Shown here: in pieces, positions 23,803 through 31,900 of the stretch
Layout: every line of letters begins with the position of its first letter
Numbering within the stretch: the stretch's first letter is position 1
Source of the DNA: an uncultured Prevotella sp.
GTDB lineage: Bacteria; Bacteroidota; Bacteroidia; Bacteroidales; Bacteroidaceae
Direction of reading: 5' to 3'
Length of the DNA stretch: 31,900 nt
NCBI GenBank assembly: GCA_900772835.1
Contig: CAAGSA010000049.1
Span: 1 to 31,900 of the forward strand
Translations under genes and position numbers: made by a program
Notes under the pieces: model-generated
Database searches by the model: none
Seen by the model: only the letters and a program-made list of their open reading frames with translations
What the model was told of the DNA's origin: nothing

Positions 23803-25221
23803 ATGAAAAGAACAAAAGTTGTTGACGCACTGAAGAGTACTGACTTCGGTTCAACAGTCAACGTGAAGGGATGGGTGCGCACCCATCGCAGCAGTAAGGC
23901 AGTAGACTTTATCGCCCTTAACGACGGTTCTACAATAAAAAACATACAGATCGTAGTTGACCCCACGAAGTTCGATGCCGATATGCTCAAGCAGATCACC
24001 ACCGGTGCATGCATCAGCGCCGTAGGCGAACTCGTGGAGAGCCAGGGAGCCGGGCAGACAGTGGAGATACAGTGTCAGAGCCTCGAAATCTACGGCCTCT
24101 GCGGCAGCGACTACCCGATGCAGAAGAAGGGACAGAGCTTCGAATATATGCGCCAGTATGCCCATATGCGCCTGCGCACCAACACCTTCGGTGCCGTGAT
24201 GCGTATCCGCCACAATATGGCGATGGCTATACACACATATTTCCACGAGCACGGATTCTTCTATTTCCACACGCCACTCATCACAGCAAGCGACTGCGAG
24301 GGTGCCGGCCAGATGTTCCAGGTTACGACAAAGAACCTCTACGACCTGAAGAAGAACGAGGAAGGAAAGATTACCTACGACGACGACTTCTTCGGCAAAC
24401 AGACTTCACTCACCGTGAGCGGACAGCTCGAGGGCGAGCTTGGAGCAACGGCCCTTGGTGCCATCTACACCTTCGGTCCTACGTTCCGTGCCGAGAACTC
24501 CAACACTCCGCGCCACCTTGCCGAGTTCTGGATGGTGGAGCCGGAAGTGGCGTTCATCGACCTTCCGGAACTAATGGATCTTGAGGAAGACTTCATCAAG
24601 TATTGCATCCGCTGGGCTCTCGACCACTGTAAGGACGACCTTGAGTTCCTCAACAAGATGATTGACAAAGGACTTATCGCCCGCCTTGAGAGTGTGCTCA
24701 AGTCCGACTTCGTACGTCTGCCATACACTGAGGGAATCAAAATTCTGCAGGAAGCTATAGCAAACGGCAAGAAGTTCGAATTCCCATGCGAATGGGGTGA
24801 CGACCTCGCTTCAGAGCACGAGCGTTTCCTTGTGGAAGAACACTTCAAGCGTCCGGTAATCATGACCAACTATCCTAAGGCCATCAAGGCGTTCTATATG
24901 AAGATAGACGAGGAGGAGAGCGGCTTCGGCGGCAAGAGCGGCCAGACCGTACAGGGCACCGACGTACTGTTTCCGCAGATTGGCGAGATTATCGGCGGTA
25001 GCGTCCGCGAGGAAAGTATGGAGAAGCTCACTGCTGAAATCGAGGAGCGCAACATTCCGATGAAGGATATGTGGTGGTATCTCGACACACGCAAGTATGG
25101 CACATGCCCCCACGGAGGTTTCGGTCTCGGCTTCGAGCGCCTGATACTCTTCGTTACCGGTATGCAGAACATCCGCGACGTCATCCCGTTCCCAAGAACG
25201 CCGAAGAGCGCAGAGTTCTAA
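23803..25221 (+). CDS. asnS: Asparagine--tRNA ligase
   Basis: This is a class IIb aminoacyl-tRNA synthetase of 472 residues. The N-terminal OB-fold anticodon-binding domain spans about 1-110 (VNVKGWVRTHRSSKAVDFIALNDG). The catalytic core has motif 2 (PTFRAENSNTPRHLAEFWMV) and motif 3 (GFGLGFERLILFVTGMQNIR, followed by PFPRTP). The form of motif 2 separates it from AspRS. The insertion between about residues 175 and 215, with KITYDDDFFGKQTSLTVSG, is usual in bacterial AsnRS. The gene lies 125 bases after the pseudouridine synthase gene on the same strand, with a folded RNA element between. A terminator follows at 25328-25374. Confidence 0.97.
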   Translation: MKRTKVVDALKSTDFGSTVNVKGWVRTHRSSKAVDFIALNDGSTIKNIQIVVDPTKFDADMLKQITTGACISAVGELVESQGAGQTVEIQCQSLEIYGLCGSDYPMQKKGQSFEYMRQYAHMRLRTNTFGAVMRIRHNMAMAIHTYFHEHGFFYFHTPLITASDCEGAGQMFQVTTKNLYDLKKNEEGKITYDDDFFGKQTSLTVSGQLEGELGATALGAIYTFGPTFRAENSNTPRHLAEFWMVEPEVAFIDLPELMDLEEDFIKYCIRWALDHCKDDLEFLNKMIDKGLIARLESVLKSDFVRLPYTEGIKILQEAIANGKKFEFPCEWGDDLASEHERFLVEEHFKRPVIMTNYPKAIKAFYMKIDEEESGFGGKSGQTVQGTDVLFPQIGEIIGGSVREESMEKLTAEIEERNIPMKDMWWYLDTRKYGTCPHGGFGLGFERLILFVTGMQNIRDVIPFPRTPKSAEF

Positions 25222-25327
25222 AAACGCTCTGTTATTTTAACTTATATAGCACATTAAAGCAAGGTGAAGCCGATATCATTTATAAATTAGCGCCGGCATC
25301 ATTTGATGCTCCTCTGCCACATAAGGC

Positions 25328-25374
25328 AAAAGAGGCGGACATGGGATTCTGATACACCCGTGTCCGCCTCTTTT
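25328..25374. terminator. Bidirectional terminator between asnS and the cvfB-like gene
   Basis: AAAAGAGGCGGACA (25328-25341) pairs perfectly with TGTCCGCCTCTTTT (25361-25374), and the stem can extend inward through a T-G wobble and GGG/CCC. A- and T-runs at the two feet make it suitable for both converging genes. Confidence 0.9.
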
Positions 25375-25425
25375 CCGATTCCTATGTCCGGCTTATCCTT
25401 GAGTTGTCTGCTGTTACACCTGATA

Positions 25426-26268
25426 TTATACCAGACGTATTCCCTGACCACCATCTTCGAGAGTGATGAGATGGCGTTTGTAGAGGTCGCCTACAGCCTT
25501 CTTGAATGTTTTCTTGCTCACCTGGAACCGCTCGTATATCTCCTCAGCGTCGCTCTTGTCGCCAAGGTTGCAGTAGCCGTTGTTTTCCTTCAGGTTGTCG
25601 AGCAGCACGTCGGAAAATTCCTTTGTCATTCTCTTGCCAGTGGGCTGCAGCGTCACGTCTATCTTGCCGTCGGGACGCACGTTGGCGATATATCCCTTCA
25701 GACGGTCGCCCGTATGGATATATTTGAATATCTGGTCTTTGTATACCAGTCCTCCAAACTTATTGTCGATGATGACCTTGAAACCGAGGTCGGTCTTCTG
25801 CCACACGAGTAAGTCCACTTCCTCGCCGGGGCGGTATCCGGGCTCCTCGTCGCTCAGATAGCGGTCCACCTTTGCCGATGCCACGATGCGGTAGCTCTCA
25901 TCGTCGAGATGCACGTGCACGATATATGAATTACCCTTTACCATGCGCATCTTCTGCTCGCGGAAGGGGCAGAAGAGGTCTTTCATCAGTCCCCAGTCGA
26001 GAAACGCCCCGAACTGGTTCACCCATGCCACTTCGAGATATGCAAATTCGCCCACCATCGCCTTCGGCGTGAGAGTGGTGGCTACGGGGCGTTCGTCCTG
26101 GTCGAGGTATACAAACACACTGAGCTCGTCGCCCGGTTTGCAGCCTTCCGGCACATAGCGCGTGGGCAGGAGAATCTCCCCCTCGTCGCCACCGTCGAGA
26201 TACATGCCGAAATCTACTTCCTTCACCACCTTCATGGTGTTCATCTTGCCTAAATCTATTCCTTTCAT
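25426..26268 (-). CDS. S1-domain RNA-binding protein, CvfB family
   Basis: A 280-residue soluble protein. It is built of S1-like beta-barrel domains, for example VDFGMYLDGGDEGEILLPTR near the start, FAYLEVAWVNQFGAFLDWGL in the middle and FKYIHTGDRLKGYIANVRPD toward the end. It closes with a winged-helix-like segment of about 60 residues (SDAEEIYERFQVSKKTFKKA). This order (three S1-like domains and a C-terminal winged helix) is that of CvfB/YitL proteins, known as RNA-binding virulence regulators in Firmicutes. Its role in Bacteroidetes is not known to me. It is the last gene of a minus-strand run, 38 bases after the LolD-like ATPase gene. Confidence 0.88.
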   Translation of the reverse strand: MKGIDLGKMNTMKVVKEVDFGMYLDGGDEGEILLPTRYVPEGCKPGDELSVFVYLDQDERPVATTLTPKAMVGEFAYLEVAWVNQFGAFLDWGLMKDLFCPFREQKMRMVKGNSYIVHVHLDDESYRIVASAKVDRYLSDEEPGYRPGEEVDLLVWQKTDLGFKVIIDNKFGGLVYKDQIFKYIHTGDRLKGYIANVRPDGKIDVTLQPTGKRMTKEFSDVLLDNLKENNGYCNLGDKSDAEEIYERFQVSKKTFKKAVGDLYKRHLITLEDGGQGIRLV

Positions 26269-26306
26269 GCTAAATTGATTTTTAGTGGTATAATGTTTTT
26301 CCGGCT

Positions 26307-26957
26307 TTATGCCAGCCTGCCGTCCTCCATCCTGATGGTGCGGTCGGTTATGGAGGCGAGCGTCTCGTCGTGTGTCACAATAACGAAGGTCTGCCCCATT
26401 TTGTCTCTAAGGTCGAAGAACAGCTGGTGCAGCTCTGCCTTGTACTTCGAGTCGAGGCTGCCCGACGGTTCGTCGGCGAGAATCACCGACGGACTGTTCA
26501 CCAGTGCTCTTGCCACCGCCACTCGCTGCTTCTCGCCACCCGACAGTTCGTTGGGCTTGTGGCTGGCGCGGTCGGAGAGCCCCATGAATTCGAGCAGTTC
26601 CATAGCGCGTTTCTTCGCCTCGCCCTTCGTCATCCCGGCTATGAAGGCAGGTATTATGATGTTCTCCAGGGCTGTGAATTCAGGTAGCAGCTGATGGAAC
26701 TGGAACACGAAGCCGATATGCCTGTTGCGGAATTCTGCAAGCTTCTTCTGGCTCAGCGTGCTCACGTCCGTGCCGTCGATTACTATCGACCCGCTGTCGG
26801 CCTTGTCCAGCGTGCCTATAATCTGCAGCAGCGTGGTCTTTCCGGCACCGCTCGGCCCCACGATGCTCACAACCTCACCCTTGCTGATATGCAGGTCGAT
26901 GCCCTTGAGCACCTGCAGGTTGCCGAAGCTTTTGGTTATATTCTTTGTTTCTATCAT
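26307..26957 (-). CDS. LolD/MacB-type ABC transporter ATPase
   Basis: A 216-residue ATPase. Walker A is GPSGAGKT (34-41), the signature LSGGEKQRVAVARAL, Walker B and its extension LADEPSGSLD, and the H-loop VTHDETLA. The length and the motif TLDKADSGSI place it in the LolD/FtsE/MacB branch, whose members power lipoprotein release (LolCDE) or mechanotransmission. No permease gene is adjacent, so its partner must be elsewhere. In Bacteroidetes such ATPases are often annotated lolD, but the assignment cannot be proved here. It starts 24 bases after the antiporter gene and is probably co-transcribed with it. Confidence 0.88.
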   Translation of the reverse strand: MIETKNITKSFGNLQVLKGIDLHISKGEVVSIVGPSGAGKTTLLQIIGTLDKADSGSIVIDGTDVSTLSQKKLAEFRNRHIGFVFQFHQLLPEFTALENIIIPAFIAGMTKGEAKKRAMELLEFMGLSDRASHKPNELSGGEKQRVAVARALVNSPSVILADEPSGSLDSKYKAELHQLFFDLRDKMGQTFVIVTHDETLASITDRTIRMEDGRLA

Positions 26958-26981
26958 ATATGTTGCTTCTTGGATAATCTT

Positions 26982-29114
26982 CTAATTCTTATATTCCTTA
27001 AATTTGTTTGCAAGCCAGTTGATGATGCTTGTGTATGCACTGTCTACGGCGTGGTGCTGAGGAGCGGTGAACGTCATATTGTCGGTTGACTGTCCGTTCT
27101 GGTCAGGGTAGACCACCATAAGGTTCTTGTCGTTGAAATGCCTGTACAACTCCATCGGCAGCCGCTCGAACACGGGCTTGTACGACACGGTGCCCTGGCG
27201 CGCCGTTATCACCACCATCAGATGGTCGTCGCTCATTTCCCCCGACAGTCCGGGAAACTCCTTCCAGTGTTCCATCAGCACGTATTCCGCCCTCACCCCC
27301 CGATGGCGGTTGCTTATGTATTCGTTTATGCGCGATGTGGATTCAATCCTTCCGTGGAACACTATGCGGCAGCTCAGGTTTTCTGCAAGCCGTGCCAGCC
27401 TTTCTATCCAGCGGTAGAATCCCGGTTCGAACTCTACTCTCGACGGCACTGCCACCACTATGCGCCGCAGCATATTGAGCGGACAACGGCAGCGGCACAT
27501 TATTATCTGGCAGTTCAGCGTGCCCACGAGGTCGGGGGCGAAGATGCCCCAGAATTTCTCTGTGTCATTCCTTTTCTCGTGCAGCCCCATGATAACCTCC
27601 GATGCGTCGTATTCCTTGAAGGCATGAGTGATACCGTTCGAAATATTTGTCGCAAGCCGGCTCTGCGTCAGCATCCTCACGTCGGCAGCACTCGCCATCT
27701 TCGTTGCCGCCTCCAGCGTGCGCCGCCCGATGCTCTGGTTCTTCTGGCTGTTCTCATCATCATACACCACGTTCAGCCCTATCAGTCCACGGTTCAGCTT
27801 GCTGTTGTGCATCATCAGCCCCAGGTTCACCAGCGTTTCGAGTCCGCGGTCGGACCTCAGCGCTATCAGGATCTTCTCGTCGTCGTCCCCCCTCTTGTCA
27901 GGAGACGGGCTCTCGTTCAGGGCGATGGTGCGCGAGGCACTGTCGGTCACCATTGAGCTTATGATGCACGTGAATAGAATCATTATCACCACGCCGTTCA
28001 GCATGTTTGAGTCCACGAGATATTCACCCGGCCCTGTGGCAAGCTTCATTCCCACCATCACTATGGCTATCGAGCCAGCGGCGTGTGCCGATGTCAGTCC
28101 GAACATCATGTGCCCGTTCGACTTGGGCAGCCGGAACGCCAGTGCCGAGAGGTATGCGGCAACCGCCTTGCCCAAGGTGCCGAAGAAGATGATGCAGAAG
28201 ATGACGAATGCCGTATGCCATCCGTAGAACAGCACGCGGATATTGATGAGCATTCCCACGCCGATGAGGAAATACGGTATGAACAAGGCGTTGCCGATAA
28301 ACTCGATGCGGTTCATCAGCGGCGACACGTGCGGTATGTAGCGATTCAGGACAAGTCCGGCAAAGAACGCGCCGAACACGCCTTCAAGCCCTATCAGCCC
28401 CGACACGGCTGCGCTGAGGAAGAGCAGCGCCATAACGAAGATATACTGTGCCACAGCATCGGAAAACCGTCTCAGAAACCACCGCGCCATCCTTGGCAGC
28501 AGGAACACTCCGCCGCCCACGAAGAGTGCGATCTTGAACAGGAACGCCGTCCAGAAACCCACTCCCGTGCCGCTGCCGAACGAGCCTACTATCGCCGCGA
28601 GCACGATGAGCGCCATGGTGAGCGCAATCATGGAGGAACCCACACACAGCGTCACGCTCCTGTGCTTCTGCAGTCCGTATTTGCACACGATGGGATAGGC
28701 AATGAGCGTGTTCGAGGCCATGATGCTGCTCAGCAGCAGTGCCGCAGTCTGCGTGTATCCCATGATGGTGGTACTTGCGGCGTATGTCAGTGCGAAGGGG
28801 AAGAGGAACGTGAGCAGTCCGAACGCCAGCACCTTCCTGCCGTTGTTCTTCAGCCCCTCGATGTCCATCTCCAGTCCGGCAAGAAACATAATATAATAAA
28901 GTCCCACCTTGCCGAAAAGTTCAAACGAACTGTCGCGCTCCAGAATGTTCAGCCCGTATTTTCCCGCCACCACTCCGGCTATCACCATACCAATGATGTG
29001 CGGTATGCGCAGCTTTTCCATGATGATAGGAGCGATGAGAATGATGGAGAGCACCACGAAGAAAATCATCGTGGGGTCTGTCACTGGCAGATAATTTGCT
29101 AAGTTGGTAATCAT
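26982..29114 (-). CDS. CPA2-family cation/proton antiporter with C-terminal UspA-like domain
   Basis: This is a 710-residue fusion. Residues about 15-400 form a Na+/H+ exchanger (PF00999-like) domain with about 12-13 membrane segments. It carries the KefB-like motif MFLAGLEMDIEGL and VFGAFFAGLVLNRYIP. From about residue 413 (DEKILIALRSDRGLETLVNL) to near 690 the protein is soluble and resembles two universal-stress-protein domains, which probably sense nucleotides or stress and regulate transport. It should exchange monovalent cations for protons in the inner membrane; the ion cannot be told. The gene is divergent from asd, with a promoter-like CACCTTTG (29140-29133) just upstream, and heads a run with the LolD-like and CvfB-like genes. 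Confidence 0.92.
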   Translation of the reverse strand: MITNLANYLPVTDPTMIFFVVLSIILIAPIIMEKLRIPHIIGMVIAGVVAGKYGLNILERDSSFELFGKVGLYYIMFLAGLEMDIEGLKNNGRKVLAFGLLTFLFPFALTYAASTTIMGYTQTAALLLSSIMASNTLIAYPIVCKYGLQKHRSVTLCVGSSMIALTMALIVLAAIVGSFGSGTGVGFWTAFLFKIALFVGGGVFLLPRMARWFLRRFSDAVAQYIFVMALLFLSAAVSGLIGLEGVFGAFFAGLVLNRYIPHVSPLMNRIEFIGNALFIPYFLIGVGMLINIRVLFYGWHTAFVIFCIIFFGTLGKAVAAYLSALAFRLPKSNGHMMFGLTSAHAAGSIAIVMVGMKLATGPGEYLVDSNMLNGVVIMILFTCIISSMVTDSASRTIALNESPSPDKRGDDDEKILIALRSDRGLETLVNLGLMMHNSKLNRGLIGLNVVYDDENSQKNQSIGRRTLEAATKMASAADVRMLTQSRLATNISNGITHAFKEYDASEVIMGLHEKRNDTEKFWGIFAPDLVGTLNCQIIMCRCRCPLNMLRRIVVAVPSRVEFEPGFYRWIERLARLAENLSCRIVFHGRIESTSRINEYISNRHRGVRAEYVLMEHWKEFPGLSGEMSDDHLMVVITARQGTVSYKPVFERLPMELYRHFNDKNLMVVYPDQNGQSTDNMTFTAPQHHAVDSAYTSIINWLANKFKEYKN

Positions 29115-29132
29115 TCTTCACTAATTTTAGTG

Positions 29133-29140
29133 CAAAGGTG
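29133..29140 (-). promoter_or_regulatory. -7 element of the antiporter operon
   Basis: CACCTTTG on the minus strand, one base off TAnnTTTG, stands 18 bases before the antiporter start. No clear -33 element is seen. It is about 45 bases from the divergent asd promoter. Confidence 0.4.
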
Positions 29141-29183
29141 CAAAAAAAATGTCAGAAAAGAGCGTAGTGTGTACCAAAAGATG

Positions 29184-29191
29184 TAATTTTG
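29184..29191 (+). promoter_or_regulatory. -7 element of asd
   Basis: TAATTTTG, identical to the purB -7 element, lies 43 bases before the asd start. The -33 position has no good TTG. Confidence 0.5.
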
Positions 29192-29234
29192 CAATGAAAT
29201 TTAAGAAATGTAAGACAGTAAAATAGGAAGAATT

Positions 29235-30248
29235 ATGAAAGTAGCAATAGTTGGCGCGAGCGGTGCCGTGGGCCAGGAGTTCCTGCGCATCCTCGCCGAG
29301 AGAGATTTCCCGATGGACGACCTCGTGCTTTTCGGATCAAGTCGTTCGGCAGGAACGAAATACGAGTTCAAGGGCAAGGAGTATGAGGTGAAGCTCCTTC
29401 AGCACAACGACGACTTCAAGGATGTTGACATAGCCTTCACTTCGGCCGGCGGCAGCATATCGGAAGAGTTCGCCGACACAATCACGAAGCACGGAGCGGT
29501 GATGATCGACAATTCCAGCGCCTTCCGCATGTGCGACGACGTGCCGCTGGTGGTGCCGGAGGTGAACGCCAAGGATGCGCTGACGCGTCCGCGCGGCATC
29601 ATTGCCAACCCCAACTGCACTACGATAATGATGGTGGTGGTGCTCAACCCCATTGACAGGCTGAGCCATATAAAGAAGGTACACATCTCCTCCTATCAGA
29701 GCGCATCCGGAGCCGGGGCAGCAGCGATGGCAGAGCTGGAGCAGCAGTACAAGGACATCATTGCCACGGGCAAGACCGACCACATCAGCAAGTTCCCTCA
29801 CCAGCTTGCCTACAACGTGATACCGCAGATAGACAAGATGACCCCCAACGACTACACGAAGGAGGAAATGAAGATGTTCAACGAGACACGCAAAATCATG
29901 CATTCCGACGTGCGGACCAGTGCCACATGCGTGCGCGTGTCGTCGCTGCGCTCACATTCGGAGAGCGTATGGTTCGAGACCGAACGTCAGCTTTCGGTGG
30001 AGGAAATACGCAATGCCCTGAAAACAGCACCCGGCGTAACGCTCGAAGACGACCCTCAGAACTACGTGTATCCGATGCCGCTCGAAAGCGCCGGGCACGA
30101 CGACATATATGTGGGTCGCGTGCGCAAGGACCTTGCCGACGACAACAGCAACACCCTCTGGCTCACCGGCGACCAGATACGCAAGGGAGCTGCCCTCAAC
30201 GCGGTGCAGATTGCTGAATATCTGATAAAAGTGGGCAACGTGAAATAA
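29235..30248 (+). CDS. asd: Aspartate-semialdehyde dehydrogenase
   Basis: Asd reduces aspartyl phosphate to aspartate semialdehyde, the branch point to lysine, diaminopimelate, threonine and methionine. It has 337 residues. The NADP-binding start VAIVGASGAVGQE (4-15) is standard, the catalytic Cys128 lies in NPNCTTIMMV, and a further active-site segment contains RVSSLRSHSESVW. The form is the Gram-positive/Bacteroidetes type rather than the enterobacterial one, judging from length and the QSASGAGAAAM motif. It has its own promoter, and the next gene begins 18 bases after its stop. Confidence 0.97.
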   Translation: MKVAIVGASGAVGQEFLRILAERDFPMDDLVLFGSSRSAGTKYEFKGKEYEVKLLQHNDDFKDVDIAFTSAGGSISEEFADTITKHGAVMIDNSSAFRMCDDVPLVVPEVNAKDALTRPRGIIANPNCTTIMMVVVLNPIDRLSHIKKVHISSYQSASGAGAAAMAELEQQYKDIIATGKTDHISKFPHQLAYNVIPQIDKMTPNDYTKEEMKMFNETRKIMHSDVRTSATCVRVSSLRSHSESVWFETERQLSVEEIRNALKTAPGVTLEDDPQNYVYPMPLESAGHDDIYVGRVRKDLADDNSNTLWLTGDQIRKGAALNAVQIAEYLIKVGNVK

Positions 30249-30266
30249 AGGAAACGTTTTTTTCTT

Positions 30267-31046
30267 ATGACTGCAAAAATAGAGCTTAGCAATCTTTCCA
30301 TCGGCTACCGCCAAGGCAAAAACTGCCGCACGGTGATGCAGGGCATCAATGCCGCCATAGAGGCAGGCAGACTGACCTGCCTCATCGGGAGCAACGGTGC
30401 AGGAAAGTCTACGCTGCTGCGCACTCTCTCCGCCTTCCAGCCCAAGCTGGGAGGCGAGATATTCATGAACGGAAAGGAGATTGGCAGTTTTTCGCCCGAG
30501 GAACTGGCGCGCGCCATCGGCGTGGTGCTCACGGAGCGCCCCACGGTGCAGAATCTGACCGTATACGAAATGGCTGCCATGGGGCGCAGCCCATACACCG
30601 GATTCTTCGGCAGACTTTCCGACGAAGACCGCCGCATAGTGGACGAGAGTCTGCGCATGGTGGGGATAGAGCATCTGGCACAACGTATGGCTGGCACTCT
30701 GAGCGACGGAGAGCGGCAGAAGATGATGACGGCAAAGGCTCTTGCACAGCAAACAGGCATCATATATCTCGACGAACCCACATCGTTTCTCGACTACGGC
30801 AGCAAGGTGGACACGCTGCAGATGCTACGCCGCCTGTGCCACGAAGAGAGCAAGACGATATTCCTTTCCACCCACGATCTCGAACTGGCGCTGCAGATTG
30901 CCGACGAGCTGTGGGTCATGTCGCCCGACGGGATAAAGACCGGTTCGCCACGCGAACTTGCCGCCGACGGCACTCTGTCGCACTTCATCGACAAGTCCGG
31001 AATCAGATTCAATGCCGAAACGATGACTATTAGAATCGTGGGATGA
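30267..31046 (+). CDS. FecE/BtuD-type ABC transporter ATPase, orphan
   Basis: A 259-residue ATPase. Walker A is GSNGAGKS (41-48), the signature LSDGERQKMMTAKAL (LSDGE in place of LSGGE, usual for this branch in Bacteroidetes), Walker B and its extension YLDEPTSFLDYGSKV, and the H-loop STHDLELAL. This places it among ATPases that import iron-siderophore, heme or cobalamin with FecCD/BtuC-type permeases. No permease or binding protein is next to it. It follows asd by 18 bases, probably as the last gene of the same transcript, since a strong terminator follows immediately. The substrate cannot be decided from sequence. The cobalamin riboswitch elsewhere in the window shows only that the cell handles cobalamin. 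Confidence 0.9.
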   Translation: MTAKIELSNLSIGYRQGKNCRTVMQGINAAIEAGRLTCLIGSNGAGKSTLLRTLSAFQPKLGGEIFMNGKEIGSFSPEELARAIGVVLTERPTVQNLTVYEMAAMGRSPYTGFFGRLSDEDRRIVDESLRMVGIEHLAQRMAGTLSDGERQKMMTAKALAQQTGIIYLDEPTSFLDYGSKVDTLQMLRRLCHEESKTIFLSTHDLELALQIADELWVMSPDGIKTGSPRELAADGTLSHFIDKSGIRFNAETMTIRIVG

Positions 31047-31048
31047 GA

Positions 31049-31080
31049 GCCTTGCCGCCACAGGCAAGGCATTTCATTTT
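31049..31080 (+). terminator. Terminator after the asd-ATPase transcript
   Basis: GCCTTGCC (31049-31056) pairs with GGCAAGGC (31063-31070) around a 6-base loop, followed by ATTTCATTTT. It begins 3 bases past the stop codon. A second dyad (TTTTAACAC 31114-31122 with GTGTTAAAA 31137-31145) lies just beyond. Confidence 0.9.
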
Positions 31081-31293
31081 ATTGCACCAGGAAACATAAC
31101 TCGGAAGTGCGTTTTTTAACACAATACAACATTCAAGTGTTAAAATCGCGAAGCTCTGACGCTCTGAGAATCGAATATTTTGGAGCATCAGAAAAAGTAT
31201 TCGCAAAAATTGAATTTTTCAGTCATCTGCGTAATACACTATTTTTCAACGTGTTGTACTTATTATCAGTTTGAGATGCATCGAAAAAAACAG

Positions 31294-31332
31294 TCATTCG
31301 ATAGAAACGTTTTAATCGTTCAATACGAATGA
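31294..31332. repeat. Interrupted palindrome in the AT-rich right-hand gap
   Basis: TCATTCG (31294-31300) pairs with CGAATGA (31326-31332) and AACG with CGTT inside, around a 7-base centre. The gap 31081-31656 also holds AAAAATT-G-AATTTTT (31205-31219). No gene is seen in it. Confidence 0.4.
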
Positions 31333-31656
31333 TCGAAGAGTTTGTGATTAAAAACTGTGGGGAAATGTCGTTTTCGTGCCGATTTCGGGTGCTTTTGCAA
31401 ACGGTTATACTACACTTTGAAAAATCGTCTGTCGGAAAAAACGGCAAAAAATAAGCCAACCGTAGAGAACGGATGATAACGGTAAACAACAATGTAAACA
31501 ATTTTCTTTTGCACATGTTAAAATAGCTGGGAAGAAATATAAATACGTGTTAAAAAAAACACCGTATAAAGTTGCTACTGTGGAAAAATCAGGTGAAACA
31601 ATGTCGAAGCAATCGAGTAGGAGGAAAAACGAAGTAGTTTTTTTCCTACTCCTTAA

Positions 31657-31900
31657 ATTAGCAGACAAAGTTTTTCCGTATATTTGCCGGTATACAAATT
31701 CAGCCACCGGCTTCTTGCCGTCCTTGTCCATTTGGCGCATACGGCGGTAAAGTGGAACACAAACTTATTGATTCTTGACGTAAGCGATAAGTTGGTGAAC
31801 ACGGATGACACGGCTCTTTTGAAATACGAGAAGAAATTCATGCAGAAGGCTGTCAGTATCATGTACACGGTGTTCTCGTTCAAGAAGGAGCATGGCAGAT
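31657..31900 (+). other. Open frame running off the right edge, no ATG; promoter-like site inside
   Basis: The frame is open from 31657 to the end. From about 31741 it reads like protein: KWNTNLLILDVSDKLV, then LLKYEKKFMQKAVSIMY. There is no ATG before base 31839; a TTG at 31732 is the only plausible early start. A perfect -7 element TATATTTG (31679-31686) stands upstream. I do not recognise the sequence. It may be the beginning of a gene with an unusual start, or a 5'-truncated remnant. Confidence 0.35.

Noticed and set aside
31405..31740. Minus-strand frame of 111 codons near the right edge
   Set aside because: Its start overlaps a plus-strand promoter, the sequence is rich in Phe, Leu and Cys as expected of AT-rich noncoding DNA, and nothing recognisable appears in it.

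Overview
The window looks like a chromosomal segment of a Bacteroidales bacterium, most likely Prevotella or a close relative. The reasons are: promoters of the Bacteroidetes type (TAnnTTTG at about -7, TTG/TTTG about 19-21 bp upstream); starts without Shine-Dalgarno sequences; a BspA-type leucine-rich-repeat lipoprotein; C-terminal type IX secretion (T9SS) sorting domains; and the gene order yceD-rpmF-fabH-era-der. There are no rRNA or tRNA genes, no intact insertion sequence and no CRISPR array.

Left part (1-13.5 kb), accessory and surface-directed. Three exported proteins in a row (1-2887, +) share a short N-terminal module; two are paralogues. Convergent to them is a 2591-residue secreted protein (3349-11124, -). 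It carries alternating CUB-like and BNR-associated-like modules, a right-handed beta-helix, a fibronectin-like domain, two tandem copies of an Ig/PKD-like plus DUF4465 unit, and a T9SS tail. Its roughly 400-nt leader contains an unmistakable cobalamin riboswitch (aptamer about 11254-11422) behind a good promoter. The inferred system is a B12-repressed giant surface protein, plausibly for cobamide capture. Further right come a degenerate 22-bp repeat array, a truncated AAA-ATPase-like remnant that keeps its promoter, and the LRR lipoprotein.

Middle part (13.6-25.2 kb), mostly housekeeping. On the minus strand, yceD-rpmF-fabH (terminator after fabH) is followed by era, der, a small lipoprotein, mlaE-like permease and mlaF-like ATPase. 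A gap of about 0.8 kb (20.0-20.8 kb) holds two families of short tandem repeats (21 and 22 bp), both of which recur elsewhere in the window. Then, on the plus strand, come purB, a pseudouridine synthase with a long G/Q/R-rich N-terminal tail, and asnS, preceded by a structured intergenic element.

Right part (25.4-31.9 kb): a minus-strand run of antiporter-Usp fusion, LolD-like ATPase and CvfB-like S1 protein. Divergent from it are asd and an orphan FecE/BtuD-type ATPase ending in a strong terminator. The last 0.8 kb is AT-rich, with dyads, a promoter-like site and an unidentified open frame running off the edge.
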